Shown here piece after piece: positions 51,312 to 59,086 of a DNA stretch of 64,000 bases. Where the stretch lies: contig NZ_CP108086.1 of the NCBI RefSeq assembly GCF_036186745.1, forward strand, positions 1,612,001-1,676,000, in the 5' to 3' direction. Within the stretch, counting starts at the first letter, position 1. Each line of letters starts with the position of its first letter. Source of the DNA: Microbispora hainanensis. Its GTDB lineage: Bacteria > Actinomycetota > Actinomycetes > Streptosporangiales > Streptosporangiaceae. Position numbers and translations under genes: made by a program. The notes under the pieces are model-generated. The model worked only from the letters and a program-made list of their open reading frames with translations, did no database searches and was not told the origin of the DNA.

Positions 51312-51751
51312 CCCTTCTTTCCGCCGTCGTCTGTGACCACGTCGGCGATCGTCACGTCCACCCTCCGGCCGCCCGCCAGGTCGCCGATGGCGTCACGCAC
51401 CAGGTCGGCGACCTCCGGCAGCGGCCTGCCGTACCGGGCGACGATGTCGACCTCGATCGCGTCGTCGCGTACGGCGACGCCCGGGACGAGACCTCCCGGC
51501 AGGTACGTCGCGACCACGCCGAACGGCCCCCGGGACAGGCCGGCCACGTCGGGACACGACAGCACGCGGTCCGCGATCCGGCGCGCTGAGACCTCTCGTT
51601 CCGGGGCCTCTCGTTCCGGGGCCGGGCGTTCCGGCGTTTCCGCTCCTGCGTCCCGCTGCCGGGGCGGGCCCTGCGGAGCGCCGGGCCCGGCCCGCTCGGG
51701 CGTCGTGACCCGCCCGGGCTCCGCTCCCGCGTTCTCCGGCACGGCGTTCAT
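51308..51751 (-). CDS. Asp23-like protein (second copy)
   Basis: This is a 147-residue protein. The first 60 residues are Pro/Glu/Arg-rich with ERPAPEREAPEREVSARRI. An Asp23-like domain follows (SRGPFGVVATYLPGGLVPGV; AIEVDIVARYGRPLPEVADL; RRVDVTIADVVTDDG). The ATG at 51751 overlaps the stop of the first Asp23 gene (ATGA), and its own stop overlaps the small membrane gene. Confidence 0.75.
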   Translation of the reverse strand: MNAVPENAGAEPGRVTTPERAGPGAPQGPPRQRDAGAETPERPAPEREAPEREVSARRIADRVLSCPDVAGLSRGPFGVVATYLPGGLVPGVAVRDDAIEVDIVARYGRPLPEVADLVRDAIGDLAGGRRVDVTIADVVTDDGGKKG

Positions 51752-52224
51752 TGGACCCGTGGCTCCCCGTCGCCGGGCGTCTGCGGCTCCTGCTGCCGCG
51801 GCAGGTGGACGTCGTCGACCGCGATGTTGACCTCGGTGACCTCCAGCCCGCACATGCGTTCCACGGCGCGGATCACGTGGCTCCGCACCGCCTGTGCGAG
51901 GTCGGGGATCGCGACGCCGTACTCGACGATGAGGTGGATGTCCACGGCGGCCTGCCGCTCGCCGACCTCCACCGACATTCCTCGGGTGACACCATCCTCG
52001 CCGCCGAGCGCGCCCCTGATCGCGCCGAACGCGCGGGCCGTGCCGGTGCCGAAGTCGTGGACGCCGTCGATCTCACGGGCCGCGAGGCCGGCGATCTTGG
52101 CGACCACCTCGTCGGAGATCGTGGTGCGGCCCCGCTCCGTCACCAGACTGGAGCCGCCCATGGTCCCGAGGGACCGCCCGGGTGCCGGCTCGACGGTCGC
52201 GGTCGACGTTCTGGTCTCGGTCAT
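51748..52224 (-). CDS. Asp23/Gls24 family alkaline-shock protein (first copy)
   Basis: This is a 158-residue Asp23/Gls24 protein and the best match to the family. It has RGRTTISDEVVAKIAGLAAR, EIDGVHDFGTGTARAFGAIR, QAAVDIHLIVEYGVAIPDLA and VRSHVIRAVERMCGLEVTEV. It is the first gene of a six-gene minus-strand operon (Asp23, Asp23-like, small membrane, Asp23, DUF6286, AmaP) with four-base overlaps. ATG 52224 follows GCGGGTGAG. A sigma-B-like promoter candidate lies about 60 bp upstream. The operon diverges from the gas vesicle operon. Confidence 0.9.
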   Translation of the reverse strand: MTETRTSTATVEPAPGRSLGTMGGSSLVTERGRTTISDEVVAKIAGLAAREIDGVHDFGTGTARAFGAIRGALGGEDGVTRGMSVEVGERQAAVDIHLIVEYGVAIPDLAQAVRSHVIRAVERMCGLEVTEVNIAVDDVHLPRQQEPQTPGDGEPRVQ

Positions 52225-52282
52225 GTGACTCACCCGCTTCACGCGCGCAGTAGATACCGCTTACCGCCGATACACGCCCGTA

Positions 52283-52306
52283 ATACCCGGTTTGCGCACA
52301 GTAATC
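52283..52306 (-). promoter_or_regulatory. Sigma-B-like promoter candidate for the Asp23 operon
   Basis: On the minus strand GATT (52306-52303) is followed after 14 bases by GGGTAT (52288-52283). This fits the GNNT-N14-16-GGGTAY pattern of stress sigma factors of the SigB/SigF type. It lies 59 bp upstream of the first Asp23 ATG. Confidence 0.55.
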
Positions 52307-52442
52307 GTCCGAGGTGGGGCGAGTTTGGGTCACCGGAATCCCTCTAACACACCAAGACCGGCGAATCCGGCGACGACCGTAACGGACAGCACTAAGCCAG
52401 AGATCAAGTCCGCCGAAAACTGCCCGGTATGTACCGGATCGA

Positions 52443-52467
52443 GTTTTTGTGTGCCTGTCTAGGGCAT
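52443..52467 (+). promoter_or_regulatory. Sigma-B-like promoter candidate for the gas vesicle operon
   Basis: GTTT (52443-52446) is followed after 15 bases by GGGCAT (52462-52467), one mismatch from the SigB/SigF pattern. It is 90 bp upstream of the first gas vesicle operon ATG. The rest of the 332-bp gap between the two operons shows no gene. Confidence 0.45.
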
Positions 52468-52556
52468 TCATACCGTTCAGTCGGATCGCAGCGCCGTACG
52501 GCGTGACGGGCGGACGGCCGGAACGGCGCATCGGGCGGCCAGTAGGAGGCGCGATC

Positions 52557-53129
52557 ATGAAAGACGGACTGAAGGTGGCCCTGGCTGTGATCGCGGGCTA
52601 CTACCTCGGCCGGCACCACAAGCTGCGCCTGGCGATGGTGCTCGCGCTGGCCATCCTCGCCGCCCGTCTCAAGGGAGAGGGGGCCGCGGGAGCCCTCCTC
52701 GAACAGGTCCCCAAGATCCTCGGCGGCGCCGCCCCCGACCTCGGCAAGATCACCGAGCGCGTACGCGGCGACCTGCTGGACATCGGCAAGGCGGCGGCCA
52801 TGCGCGCCACCAGCCGCCAGATCGACAACCTGAGCGACAGGCTGCACGAACGCGCCGAGGCCCTCCGGCAGCCCAAGGGCCGGGGCCGGGCCGCGGTGCT
52901 GGAGGAAGAGGAAGAAGAAGAGGAGAGGGAGCGTCCGGAGGAGGCCCGCCGCCGGGCGCCCCGCCGCCGCCCGCCCCAGCGCAAGCCCGAGCCCGAGCCC
53001 GAAGAGGCCTATGAGGAGGAAGAGGAGTACGACGAGGAGCCGTACGAGGAGGAGGCAGCGGAGCCCGAACCCGAGGAGCGGCGCCGGCCCCGGGTCCGTC
53101 CCACCCGTCCCGTGGTGCGGAGGAGGTGA
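52557..53129 (+). CDS. gvpY: Gas vesicle operon protein GvpY-like
   Basis: This is a 190-residue protein. It starts MKDGLKVALAVIAGYYLGRH, a hydrophobic or membrane-associated helix, followed by LRLAMVLALAILAARLKGEG. A helical middle follows (AAAMRATSRQIDNLSDRLHE), then a long Glu/Arg/Pro tail (EEEYDEEPYEEEAAEPEPEE). Streptomyces gvp clusters contain a gene of this design (gvpY) next to an SRPBCC gene, as here. The symbol rests on architecture and position. AGGAGG precedes the ATG, and its stop lies a few bases before the next start. Confidence 0.65.
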   Translation: MKDGLKVALAVIAGYYLGRHHKLRLAMVLALAILAARLKGEGAAGALLEQVPKILGGAAPDLGKITERVRGDLLDIGKAAAMRATSRQIDNLSDRLHERAEALRQPKGRGRAAVLEEEEEEEERERPEEARRRAPRRRPPQRKPEPEPEEAYEEEEEYDEEPYEEEAAEPEPEERRRPRVRPTRPVVRRR

Positions 53130-53134
53130 GACCG

Positions 53135-54556
53135 ATGGCCGGACAGACCCGAGAACGCAGCCAGACGCAACGATCGCGAGCCCCACATGCGCCGGACACG
53201 GGAGCGCTGCCCACGCAACGGCTCGGCGAGGAGTTCCAGAACCTCGCCACCGCAGTGGCCGAGCGCGCGTTGTCGCGGGTCGCCGAGAAGATCGATGGTC
53301 TGGCCGGCCGTCTCACCGACTATGTGGAGCACGGCGGCTCCGGGCTGTTCAGCGCGCTCACCGGCAAGGAGAGCGGCGGGCGGCAGGCGCTCGGCGGGCT
53401 GCTCGGCGGCCTCACCCACGGACAAGGCGCCCGGGGCCTGCTCAAAACGGCGGCCGACCGGCTCGGCGCGACGGGCGGAGGCGGCCTGCTCGGCACCGTC
53501 GCCAGCGCTCTCACCGAAGACGGCGGAGGCGGCCACCCCGTGCGCGCGGCCCTCATGGCGTACGGCAAGGAGAAGATCAAGGGGCTGTTCGGCGGGGGCG
53601 GCGGAGGCAAGGGCCGCAAGGGCAAGAAGCTCAAGGTCACCAACATCGTCGAGGCGCTCGACATCGGCGCGCCGCTCCGCCTGGTCTACAACCAGTGGAC
53701 GCAGTTCGAGGAGTTCCCGAGCTTCATGAAGAAGGTCGAGACCGTCGAGCAGAAGTCCGAGGAGAAGCTCGGGTGGAAGGCGCAGGTCTTCTGGTCCCAC
53801 CGCACGTGGGAGTCGACCATCGTCGAGCAGGTCCCCGACAGCAGGATCATCTGGCGGTCGCAGGGCCCGAAGGGCTTCCCGGACGGCTCGGTGACCTTCC
53901 ACGAGATCGCTCCCGAGCTGACCCGGGTGCTGCTCGTCATCGAATATCACCCGCAGGGTTTCTTCGAGCACGTGGGCAACCTGTGGCGGGCCCAGGGCCG
54001 CCGCGTCCGGCTCGAGTTCAAGCACTTCAGACGGCACGTCATGACCAACGCCCTGCTGCGTCCCGACGAGATCGAGGGCTGGCGGGGCGAGATCCGCGAC
54101 AGTCAGGTCGTCAAGGACCACGAGACGGCGCTGCGCGAGGAGCGCGAACGCGAGGAAGGCAGGGAAGGCGAGGAGCCCGAGGCCGAGCAGCCCGAGGAAG
54201 CCGGTGAAGGCGAGGAGGCCGAGGAGTCCGAAGAGTTCGAAGAGGAGCCGTACGAGGAGGAGGAAGAGGAGGAGCCGGAGCGGGCGCGCAGGCCGGCGTA
54301 CGCGGGCGCCCGGGCGGGCGGACGCGAAGGACCCACCCGTGGGCCCGCGGACGGGCCCGAGGAGCCCGGCGCGAGGCCATCGGCCAGGCGGCGCGGGCCG
54401 GAGGCCGAGCGAGGTGCCGCCGAACGGCCCCCGAGGCGCGAGCAGGCCCGCGGGGGCGAGCAGGCCCGCGCGGACGAGACCGAAGAGACGGGCGAGGCCG
54501 AGGAGCAGCCGGCGCGCCGCCGTCCCCTGATCCGGCGCCGCCGTTCCCCGGAATAG
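53135..54556 (+). CDS. gvpZ: Gas vesicle operon SRPBCC-domain protein GvpZ-like
   Basis: This is a 473-residue protein. Residues 1-160 are Gly-rich and helical (FQNLATAVAERALSRVAEKI; GKESGGRQALGGLLGGLTHG). An SRPBCC/START-like lipid- or ligand-binding domain follows at about 170-320 (GAPLRLVYNQWTQFEEFPSF; HRTWESTIVEQVPDSRIIWR; VTFHEIAPELTRVLLVIEYH). The last 150 residues are a Glu/Arg-rich disordered tail (EEEPYEEEEEEEPERARRPA). It is the partner of GvpY in Streptomyces-type clusters; its exact role in vesicle assembly is unknown. The ATG at 53135 has GGAGG nine bases upstream and is preferred over a GTG three codons earlier. Confidence 0.7.
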   Translation: MAGQTRERSQTQRSRAPHAPDTGALPTQRLGEEFQNLATAVAERALSRVAEKIDGLAGRLTDYVEHGGSGLFSALTGKESGGRQALGGLLGGLTHGQGARGLLKTAADRLGATGGGGLLGTVASALTEDGGGGHPVRAALMAYGKEKIKGLFGGGGGGKGRKGKKLKVTNIVEALDIGAPLRLVYNQWTQFEEFPSFMKKVETVEQKSEEKLGWKAQVFWSHRTWESTIVEQVPDSRIIWRSQGPKGFPDGSVTFHEIAPELTRVLLVIEYHPQGFFEHVGNLWRAQGRRVRLEFKHFRRHVMTNALLRPDEIEGWRGEIRDSQVVKDHETALREEREREEGREGEEPEAEQPEEAGEGEEAEESEEFEEEPYEEEEEEEPERARRPAYAGARAGGREGPTRGPADGPEEPGARPSARRRGPEAERGAAERPPRREQARGGEQARADETEETGEAEEQPARRRPLIRRRRSPE

Positions 54557-54640
54557 GAGGCGACCACGCCTGACGGCCGCTCGTACGCCGGGCGGAGCGA
54601 GTGATCGGAAACACGACAGAGAACCGAGGAGGGGAAGCGC

Positions 54641-55054
54641 ATGACGGTAGCCGTTCCACCGGCTGGTGGCGGCGGATTGCCGGGCCGATCATCGGGATCG
54701 GGCCTGGCGGACGTCATCGACACGATCCTGGACAAGGGCCTCGTGATCGACGCCTACGTGCGGGTCTCACTGGTCGGCATCGAGATCCTGACCATCGACG
54801 TACGCGTCGTCGTCGCGAGCGTCGACACCTATCTCCGCTTCGCCGAGGCGGTGAACCGCCTCGACCTGGCGTCCCAGAAGCAAGGGCTGCCCGACCTCCT
54901 GTCGAGCGCGCCGCAGAGCGTCGCCCGCGGCAAGACCAAGGGCATGGTCCAGGGCGTGCTGGAGGCGGCCGGAGAGAAGCTGCAGGACATGAGGGAGAGC
55001 TACGTGGACGAACCCGCGCCGCGTGCCCGCCGGCGCCGACGGGAGGAGGACTGA
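54641..55054 (+). CDS. gvpA: Gas vesicle structural protein GvpA
   Basis: This 137-residue protein has the conserved GvpA core [20 protein letters not shown], then [20 protein letters not shown] and [16 protein letters not shown]. These residues form the ribs of the protein shell. The C-terminal extension ([20 protein letters not shown] and a basic tail) is longer than in cyanobacterial GvpA but usual for actinomycetes. A strong GAGGAGGGG site precedes the ATG, fitting a product needed in large amounts. The upstream 84-bp gap from gvpZ is the longest in the operon. Confidence 0.93.
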   Translation: MTVAVPPAGGGGLPGRSSGSGLADVIDTILDKGLVIDAYVRVSLVGIEILTIDVRVVVASVDTYLRFAEAVNRLDLASQKQGLPDLLSSAPQSVARGKTKGMVQGVLEAAGEKLQDMRESYVDEPAPRARRRRREED

Positions 55055-55055
55055 G

Positions 55056-55847
55056 ATGACGGGCTCCACCAGGCAGTCCGGGGCGGGCGACCAGGCCGAG
55101 GCTCCCCCGCGCAACACCGCGTGCTACGTCTACGGCATCCTCCCCGAGGACGTCGAGATCAGCGAGGACGCCGTCGGGGTGGGTGATCCTCCCCGCCCGG
55201 TCACGATCGTCAGGCATGGTGAGATCGCCGCTCTGGTCAGCGACGTCGATGTAGACCGTCCCCTCGGCCGCGCCCAGGACCTGGTGGCCCACGAGCAGCT
55301 GCTCGACGAGGCCGCGGCGGAGGTCCCCGTGCTCCCCCTGCGGTTCGGCGCCGTGATGACCACGCCGGAAGCGGTCGTGGAGGAGCTGCTGGCCCCACAT
55401 CACGACTCGTTCGCGGCCGCCCTGAAGCAGATCGAGGGCCGGGCCCAGTTCGTCCTCAAGGCGAGGTACGCCGAGCAGCCGGTGCTGGTCGAGGTGCTGA
55501 CGGAGAACGCCGAGGCCAGGCAGCTACGCGAACGGATCAGGCAGTTGCCCGAAGAGGTGACGCGCAACGAACGGATCCGGCTCGGCGAGCTGATCACCCA
55601 GCTCATCGCCGCGAAGCGCGAGGCCGACACCCAGGCGGTCGTCGACCGCTTCGAGCCCTTCACCGCAGGCGCGGTGGTCCGCGACCCCAGCCACGAACGG
55701 GACGCCGCGCACGTCGCGTTCCTCGTGGAGAACGACCGCCAGGCCGACTTCGAACGCGTCGTCGGAGAGCTGCGCTCCGAGTGGGGCGACCGGGTCGAGG
55801 TCCGGGTGCTCGGGCCGATGGCGCCGTACGACTTCGTCACCACCTGA
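55056..55847 (+). CDS. gvpF: Gas vesicle protein GvpF/GvpL family (GvpF)
   Basis: This 263-residue protein has the GvpF/L pattern: TACYVYGILPEDVEISEDAV, IVRHGEIAALVSDVDVDRPL, LVAHEQLLDEAAAEVPVLPL and RFGAVMTTPEAVVEELLAPH. The last part is RVEVRVLGPMAPYDFVTT. GvpF binds GvpA during vesicle assembly. The ATG at 55056 comes two bases after the gvpA stop and follows GGGAGGAGG. The order A-F-G is that of actinomycete clusters, which supports the name GvpF over GvpL. Confidence 0.9.
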   Translation: MTGSTRQSGAGDQAEAPPRNTACYVYGILPEDVEISEDAVGVGDPPRPVTIVRHGEIAALVSDVDVDRPLGRAQDLVAHEQLLDEAAAEVPVLPLRFGAVMTTPEAVVEELLAPHHDSFAAALKQIEGRAQFVLKARYAEQPVLVEVLTENAEARQLRERIRQLPEEVTRNERIRLGELITQLIAAKREADTQAVVDRFEPFTAGAVVRDPSHERDAAHVAFLVENDRQADFERVVGELRSEWGDRVEVRVLGPMAPYDFVTT

Positions 55848-55866
55848 CTCACGAGAGGAGGCCGCC

Positions 55867-56100
55867 GTGGGACTGATCGGTTTGCTGTTCACCTGGCCGC
55901 TCGCCCCGGTCCACGGCGTCATCAAGCTGGGCGAGCTGATCCAGCAGCAGGTCGAGCACGAGCTGCGGGATCCGGCCGCGGTCCGGCGGCGGCTGGAGGC
56001 CATCGAGGAGGCCAGACGCTCGGGTCAGATCTCCGAAGAGGAGGAGGCCCAGGCCGTGGAGGAGATCCTCAAGCTCATGAGCGGCCCGCCAAGGAGGTGA
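55867..56100 (+). CDS. gvpG: Gas vesicle protein GvpG
   Basis: This is a 77-residue protein. MGLIGLLFTWPLAPVHGVIK and LGELIQQQVEHELRDPAAVR are the family signature. A Glu-rich helix (QISEEEEAQAVEEILKLM) ends it. GvpG is a minor assembly protein that works with GvpF. It starts at GTG 55867, 19 bp after gvpF, with GAGAGGAGG upstream. Confidence 0.93.
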   Translation: MGLIGLLFTWPLAPVHGVIKLGELIQQQVEHELRDPAAVRRRLEAIEEARRSGQISEEEEAQAVEEILKLMSGPPRR

Positions 56101-56107
56101 CCGCCTG

Positions 56108-56548
56108 ATGCCTCCCCGGCGAAGAGCCCGTTATGACGAGGATCCCGCCTCCTTTCGGCGGCGGGCCTCGTCCGGCGTGCCCGTCGAGGAGGACGGGCCG
56201 TACGACGAGGTCGAGGACGACAACGAGGACGAGTTCGATGACAGGGACGATGACAGGGACGAGCCGCGCCGGCGCCGGGCCACGCTGAACGCGGTGTCCG
56301 CCGGACGGCTCGGCCAGCGCTACATCGCGGATCTGACGTCCAAGGAGACCGAGGGGGTCACGTCGGTCGAACCCGTCGAGGACGGCTGGCTGGTGGACGT
56401 CGAGGTCGTCGAAGACCGCAGGATCCCGTCGACCGGCGACATGCTGTCGCTCTACGAGTGCCGGCTGGACGACGAGGGCGACCTGATGTCCTACCGGCGC
56501 ACCCGGACCTATCGGCGCGGCACGGGCGCCTATGGGGGTGGGCCATGA
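56108..56548 (+). CDS. gvpO: Gas vesicle protein GvpO
   Basis: This is a 146-residue protein. The first 60 residues are Arg/Asp/Glu-rich (EDDNEDEFDDRDDDRDEPRR). The conserved GvpO domain follows (SAGRLGQRYIADLTSKETEG; DGWLVDVEVVEDRRIPSTGD; LSLYECRLDDEGDLMSYRRT). GvpO is needed for vesicle formation in haloarchaea and streptomycetes. In Streptomyces it is usually the first gene; here it follows gvpG. GGAGGTGA precedes the ATG, and the stop overlaps the next start (ATGA). Confidence 0.92.
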   Translation: MPPRRRARYDEDPASFRRRASSGVPVEEDGPYDEVEDDNEDEFDDRDDDRDEPRRRRATLNAVSAGRLGQRYIADLTSKETEGVTSVEPVEDGWLVDVEVVEDRRIPSTGDMLSLYECRLDDEGDLMSYRRTRTYRRGTGAYGGGP

Positions 56549-57045
56549 CCGATCCCCGCTCGCGTCCCGTCCTGCGCGAGTCGTCGTACGGGCCGCCGCC
56601 CGTCATGGGGCGGGAGTCGACCAACCTCGGCGACATCCTGGAACGCGTGCTCGACCGCGGCATCGTGATCGCCGGCGACATCAAGGTGAACCTGCTGGAG
56701 ATCGAGCTGCTGACCATCAAGCTGCGGCTCGTCATCGCCTCGGTCGACACCGCGCGGGAGATCGGCATCGACTGGTGGGAGCGCGACCCGTGGCTCAGCG
56801 GCAGGGACCAGGAGCTGGTCGATGAGAACCGCCGGCTGCGCGAGCGCCTGAGCGCGGTCGAGGAGCGCCTGCTCGCCTGGGAGGAGCGTACGGAACTCGA
56901 ACCGGGCGAGCCCGCGCAGGAGCGAACGGGAGATCGCACTGCTGAGCGGCGGGGCGACCGCCGGCCCGAAGCGCGCGAGCGCCAGGCCGAGGCCCGCGAC
57001 CGGCGGTTCGGCCGCCCCCGCGGAACGGAGCCCGGCGATGCGTGA
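56545..57045 (+). CDS. gvpJ: Gas vesicle protein GvpJ (GvpA family)
   Basis: This is a 166-residue paralogue of GvpA. The core is TNLGDILERVLDRGIVIAGD, IKVNLLEIELLTIKLRLVIA, SVDTAREIGIDWWERDPWLS. IDWWE after the core is characteristic of GvpJ and not GvpA. A coiled-coil (VDENRRLRERLSAVEERLLA) and an Arg/Glu-rich tail follow. GvpJ is thought to form vesicle tips. It overlaps gvpO by four bases and gvpL by eight. Confidence 0.88.
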   Translation: MTDPRSRPVLRESSYGPPPVMGRESTNLGDILERVLDRGIVIAGDIKVNLLEIELLTIKLRLVIASVDTAREIGIDWWERDPWLSGRDQELVDENRRLRERLSAVEERLLAWEERTELEPGEPAQERTGDRTAERRGDRRPEARERQAEARDRRFGRPRGTEPGDA

Positions 57046-58123
57046 CGGCCACCCCGCCACGAGCGAGCACGCCCCTCCCGGCGGGCCCGGGCAGGGGGTC
57101 TACCTGTACGCGGTGACGCTCGCCGGGAAGCCCGGGGAGATCGGGACGCCCGGGGACAGCGGGATGCCCTGGCACAGCGCGGAGAACGGCGGGCGCGCGG
57201 AAAACGGGATGCACACCGAAAGCGCGGAGCGCGCAGAGGGCGTGGACAGGGCGGGCGGCGCGGCGCACGCGGGCAGCGCGGGCGGTGGGGAGAGCGCAGA
57301 GCGCGCGGACAGCGCGGCGCACACGGGCGGCGCGGGCGGTGAGGCGCACGCGGAAAGCCGCGAGCGCCCGGCCGGCCTGCGCGGGGTCATGGGGGGCGTG
57401 GTGCGGCCCGTGCCTCGCGGCGGGCTCGTGGCCCACGTCAGCGATGTGCCTCTCGACCGGTTCGGCGAGGAACCGCTGCGCCGCTCGCTGGAGGACCTCG
57501 ACTGGGTGGAGGGAGTCGCCCGGGCCCACCACCGGGTCGTCGAGGCCCTGGCTGCGGCCGGGCCGACCGCCCCGGTGCGCCTCGTGACCGTCTACACCGG
57601 CGAAGATCAGGTCCGCGACCTTCTCGACCTGCGGCACGACGACTTCATGGAGATCCTGTCGCATGTCGCGGGACGGCGGGAGTGGGGCGTCAAGGCCTAC
57701 CTGCGCCGGGACGCGCCGCCCCCTTCCCCGGTGCCCCGTTCCCCGGCGCCCGCGACCGCCGCCGCGCCCGGTGGCGACAGCCCCGGCATGGCCTATCTGC
57801 GCCGGAAGAAGGAGAGCCTGCGCGGCAGGGAGGACCTGTGGCGCGCGGCGGCCGAGCGAGCGGAGCTCCTGCACGCCGAGCTGGGACGGATCGCCGTGGC
57901 GAGCCGCCGCCACCGCCCGCAGGACCCCCAGTTGTCCGGGCGGAGCGAGTCGATGGTGCTCAACGGCGCCTACCTGGTGGATCCGGCCCGCGAGGAGGAG
58001 TTCGCCGCGGTGCTCGACAGCTATCGCGACCGGGTCCTCGATATCGAGCTGACCGGCCCGTGGGCGCCCTATTCCTTCACCTCGATCGACCTCGGGGCCG
58101 GCCGGGCCGGAGGCGTGCGATGA
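57038..58123 (+). CDS. gvpL: Gas vesicle protein GvpL (GvpF/L family) with low-complexity insert
   Basis: This is a 361-residue GvpF/L protein. It starts with a GVYLYAVTLAGKPGE strand, is interrupted by an insert of about 70 residues rich in Ala/Gly/Glu/Ser (MHTESAERAEGVDRAGGAAH...), then resumes with RPVPRGGLVAHVSDVPLDRF, RAHHRVVEALAAAGPTAPVR and YTGEDQVRDLLDLRHDDFME. SPGMAYLRRKKESLRGREDL and the end AYLVDPAREEEFAAVLDSYR, with DIELTGPWAPYSFTSID, complete it. GvpL interacts with many other Gvp proteins. It overlaps gvpJ by eight bases and gvpS by four. Confidence 0.88.
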   Translation: MRDGHPATSEHAPPGGPGQGVYLYAVTLAGKPGEIGTPGDSGMPWHSAENGGRAENGMHTESAERAEGVDRAGGAAHAGSAGGGESAERADSAAHTGGAGGEAHAESRERPAGLRGVMGGVVRPVPRGGLVAHVSDVPLDRFGEEPLRRSLEDLDWVEGVARAHHRVVEALAAAGPTAPVRLVTVYTGEDQVRDLLDLRHDDFMEILSHVAGRREWGVKAYLRRDAPPPSPVPRSPAPATAAAPGGDSPGMAYLRRKKESLRGREDLWRAAAERAELLHAELGRIAVASRRHRPQDPQLSGRSESMVLNGAYLVDPAREEEFAAVLDSYRDRVLDIELTGPWAPYSFTSIDLGAGRAGGVR

Positions 58124-58440
58124 CGCCCGAAGGGACCCCGTCGTACCTGCCGGAACGGTCGCGGGGCACCGCCCTCGCGGCCGAGGGCCGCCTGCCGCCC
58201 GAGCGCGTGGCGCTGGTCGATCTGCTCGACCGGCTGCTCGCCGGCGGCGTGGTGATCGCCGGCGACATCGTGCTGTCGATCGCCGACATCGACCTCGTCC
58301 GCATCTCCCTGCGGGCGTTGCTCGGCTCCGTACGCGGCAGCGAGCCGTTCGACCCGCTCGGTGAGCCGTACGGCGCGAGGGGCGGGCGGGCGACGGGCGA
58401 TCGCGGCGGCAGAGAGGTGAGTGAGGATGACCGGTGGTGA
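58120..58440 (+). CDS. gvpS: Gas vesicle protein GvpS (GvpA/GvpM family)
   Basis: This 106-residue GvpA-family protein has ALVDLLDRLLAGGVVIAGDI, then VLSIADIDLVRISLRALLGS and VRGSEPFDPLG. The core is shorter and more diverged than in GvpA and GvpJ, as in actinomycete GvpS. It is probably a minor tip or nucleation protein. ATG 58120 overlaps the gvpL stop; the end overlaps gvpK by 14 bp. Confidence 0.85.
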   Translation: MTPEGTPSYLPERSRGTALAAEGRLPPERVALVDLLDRLLAGGVVIAGDIVLSIADIDLVRISLRALLGSVRGSEPFDPLGEPYGARGGRATGDRGGREVSEDDRW

Positions 58441-58936
58441 GGCCAGGGGCTCCCCGTGGAACACGGCGGCGGGGCCGTGGCGGCTGGGCGTCGAGACCGA
58501 GACCAATACCGGCGGTGCGGACCAGTGGGAGCCGGCCCGGTGGGAGCGGGATCAGCCTGAGCCCGACAAGTCCGAGCCCGACAAGTCCGAGCCCGACAAG
58601 CCGGATCAACGGGAACCGGGCCACTGGGAGCGGGGCGCGGAGCCTGGGCGGGGCGGCCCGTGGCGGCTGAACACCGACCCGGACGCGGTGCGGCGCGACC
58701 TGAGCCGTCTCGTGCTCACGCTGGTCGAGCTCGTACGCCAGCTCGTGGAGCGGCAGGCCATCCGGCGGATGGACCAGGGTGACCTGTCCGACGAGCAGGT
58801 CGAGACGCTCGGCCTGACGCTCATGCGCCTGGAGGAGGCCATGAACGAGCTGTGCGAGCGGTTCGACATCTCGCCGTCCGACCTCAACCTCGACCTGGGC
58901 CCCCTCGGCACGCTGCTGCCCACCGACTCGCCGTGA
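58427..58936 (+). CDS. gvpK: Gas vesicle protein GvpK
   Basis: This is a 169-residue protein. Residues 1-75 are a charged extension with EPDKSEPDKSEPDK repeats. The GvpK domain follows (NTDPDAVRRDLSRLVLTLVE; LVRQLVERQAIRRMDQGDLS; LTLMRLEEAMNELCERFDIS) and ends in DLNLDLGPLGTLL. It is the last gene of the operon, as in Streptomyces clusters. ATG 58427 follows GAGAGGTGAG. The 150-bp gap that follows holds only a 15-bp imperfect repeat (GGTAC(C/T)GGGGCATT). Confidence 0.9.
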   Translation: MTGGEARGSPWNTAAGPWRLGVETETNTGGADQWEPARWERDQPEPDKSEPDKSEPDKPDQREPGHWERGAEPGRGGPWRLNTDPDAVRRDLSRLVLTLVELVRQLVERQAIRRMDQGDLSDEQVETLGLTLMRLEEAMNELCERFDISPSDLNLDLGPLGTLLPTDSP

Positions 58937-59086
58937 ACCCGGGTGTGTACGACCAGGTGACGGGGGTAGTCGGAGCAGACCGGCCGGGGGGGAGATGTCA
59001 TGGCCGCCCGCGACTGGGGGGCGTGACAAACCGGTCGCAGACCCCGCGGTACCGGGGCATTCGGTACTGGGGCATTGGGGGAACGT

